Shown here one piece after another: positions 15,398-16,066 of a stretch of 16,066 bases of DNA. Position 1 is the stretch's first letter, and every line of letters begins with the position of its first letter. The position numbers were made by a program, and so were the translations under genes. The stretch lies in assembly GCA_040235415.1 (NCBI GenBank), contig JBECKR010000115.1, forward strand, positions 1 to 16,066. The letters run 5' to 3'. The notes below the pieces were generated by a model, which saw nothing but the letters and a program-made list of their open reading frames with translations, searched no databases and was not told the DNA's origin. Origin of the DNA: JBECKR01 sp040235415. Its GTDB lineage: Bacteria > Acidobacteriota > Polarisedimenticolia > Polarisedimenticolales > Polarisedimenticolaceae.

Positions 15398-16066
15398 GGA
15401 TCTGGCGCGCGCACCAGCCCGCCGCCGCGGGCTCGCGGCCGGGAGACGTCGTCGCGCTCACCGACGAGGACGCGGCCCACCTCGCGCGGGTCCTGCGACT
15501 GCGGACGGGTGACGCGGTCGCGGTGTTCGACGGCGCCGGTTCGGAGTGGGCCGGGACGCTGCTCGAGATCTCGCCGAAGCGCGCGCGGGTGCGGATCGCG
15601 GAGCGGCTCGGAGGCCGGGTCGACCCCGCGCTCGACGTCGTGCTGTGGCAGGCGCTGTGCCGGGCCGAGCGCGTCGACTGGGTGGTGCAGAAGGCGACGG
15701 AGATCGGCGCCGCCGAGGTCCGACTCTTCGCCGCCGCGCGGTCGGAGGGGCGGCCTCCCGGTGACGCGCGCCTCGCACGCTGGAGCCGGATCGCGATCGA
15801 GGCGGCGAAGCAGTGCGGCCGTCGTCGGGTCCCTGCCGTCGTCCTCGCGGACCCGCCGGGTCGACGCGCGGGGAGGCGGCTCGCCGTGGCGCTCGACCCG
15901 AGGGCGTCGGCGCCGCCGTTCGGGTCGGCGCTCGCGGGACCTCCTCCGGCGGAGGCGGCGATCGCGGTCGGGCCCGAGGGCGGCTTCGAGGACGCCGAGA
16001 TCGAGCGCCTGCTCGCGGACGGTTGGATCGCGGCCGGGCTCGGACCGCGGGTGCTGCGCGCGGAGA
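15394..16066 (+). CDS. rsmE: 16S rRNA (uracil-1498-N3) methyltransferase RsmE, cut at window end
   Basis: RsmE methylates U1498 in helix 44 of 16S rRNA. The first 224 residues are seen, most of a protein of about 240; the 3' end lies beyond the window. An N-terminal PUA-like domain (DEDAAHLARVLRLRTGDAVAVFDGAG) precedes the SPOUT methyltransferase part. That part contains the WQALCRAERVDWVVQKATEIGAAEV segment, RWSRIAIEAAKQCGRRRVPAV, and the AdoMet-knot motif AVGPEGGFEDAEIERLLADG. The last residues visible, LGPRVLRAE, begin the usual LGxRILRxET end motif. The ATG at 15394 overlaps the prmA stop by 4 bases (ATGA), so the two methyltransferases are probably co-translated. Confidence 0.94.
   Translation, partial: MRIWRAHQPAAAGSRPGDVVALTDEDAAHLARVLRLRTGDAVAVFDGAGSEWAGTLLEISPKRARVRIAERLGGRVDPALDVVLWQALCRAERVDWVVQKATEIGAAEVRLFAAARSEGRPPGDARLARWSRIAIEAAKQCGRRRVPAVVLADPPGRRAGRRLAVALDPRASAPPFGSALAGPPPAEAAIAVGPEGGFEDAEIERLLADGWIAAGLGPRVLRAE

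Overview
The window is a gene-dense, high-GC stretch in which every supported gene lies on the + strand. The organism looks like a GC-rich, Gram-negative-type bacterium. DnaK has the N-terminal-lobe insertion shared with the E. coli protein (RLIGRK through NGDAW). A sulfatase-fold protein fused to TPRs and a long all-plus housekeeping cluster fit Acidobacteriota or a deltaproteobacterial-type lineage. That placement is an inference from gene content and codon use. Nothing resembles an IS, prophage, CRISPR array, tRNA or rRNA, and no intergenic gap exceeds about 95 bases.

Layout. (A) 1-4677: the 3' end of recN, then coaD, a LarA-family nickel racemase gene, and a sulfatase/alkaline-phosphatase-fold gene with a C-terminal TPR array. 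Each joins the next by a 4-base start/stop overlap, so they look like one translationally coupled operon. (B) 4678-4751: an intergenic region with an imperfect hairpin followed by a good sigma70-type promoter (TTGACC-18-TATACT) whose predicted start lies about 2 bases before the next ATG. (C) 4752-8507: a membrane/envelope group comprising an NfeD-type membrane serine protease, its usual SPFH/slipin partner, a GGDEF protein with a GAF-like N-terminus, and a single-pass SPOR-domain protein. (D) 8601-9735: prfB (RF2), carrying the classic autoregulatory +1 programmed frameshift at an in-frame UGA. (E) 9736-16066: a heat-shock and translation-modification operon, hrcA-grpE-dnaK-dnaJ-prmA-rsmE, the last gene cut by the window end. 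Upstream of hrcA no CIRCE operator is visible. Instead there is a sigma32-like promoter (CTTGAT-13-CCCCTTAG) that also reads as a sigma70 promoter and carries a short dyad over its -35 region.

How it fits together. The chaperone operon supplies the Hsp70 cycle (DnaK, J-protein DnaJ, exchange factor GrpE) and its repressor HrcA, with two translation-apparatus methyltransferases (L11 and 16S U1498) attached. The NfeD/slipin pair is a known membrane-quality module, here placed beside a c-di-GMP enzyme and a peptidoglycan-binding protein. I do not see a wholly new system. The points most worth following are the near-leaderless nfeD promoter, the HrcA operon with a sigma32-like promoter and no CIRCE, the Thr-for-Cys sulfatase-fold/TPR protein, and the LarA homologue with a full catalytic set but no cofactor genes nearby.
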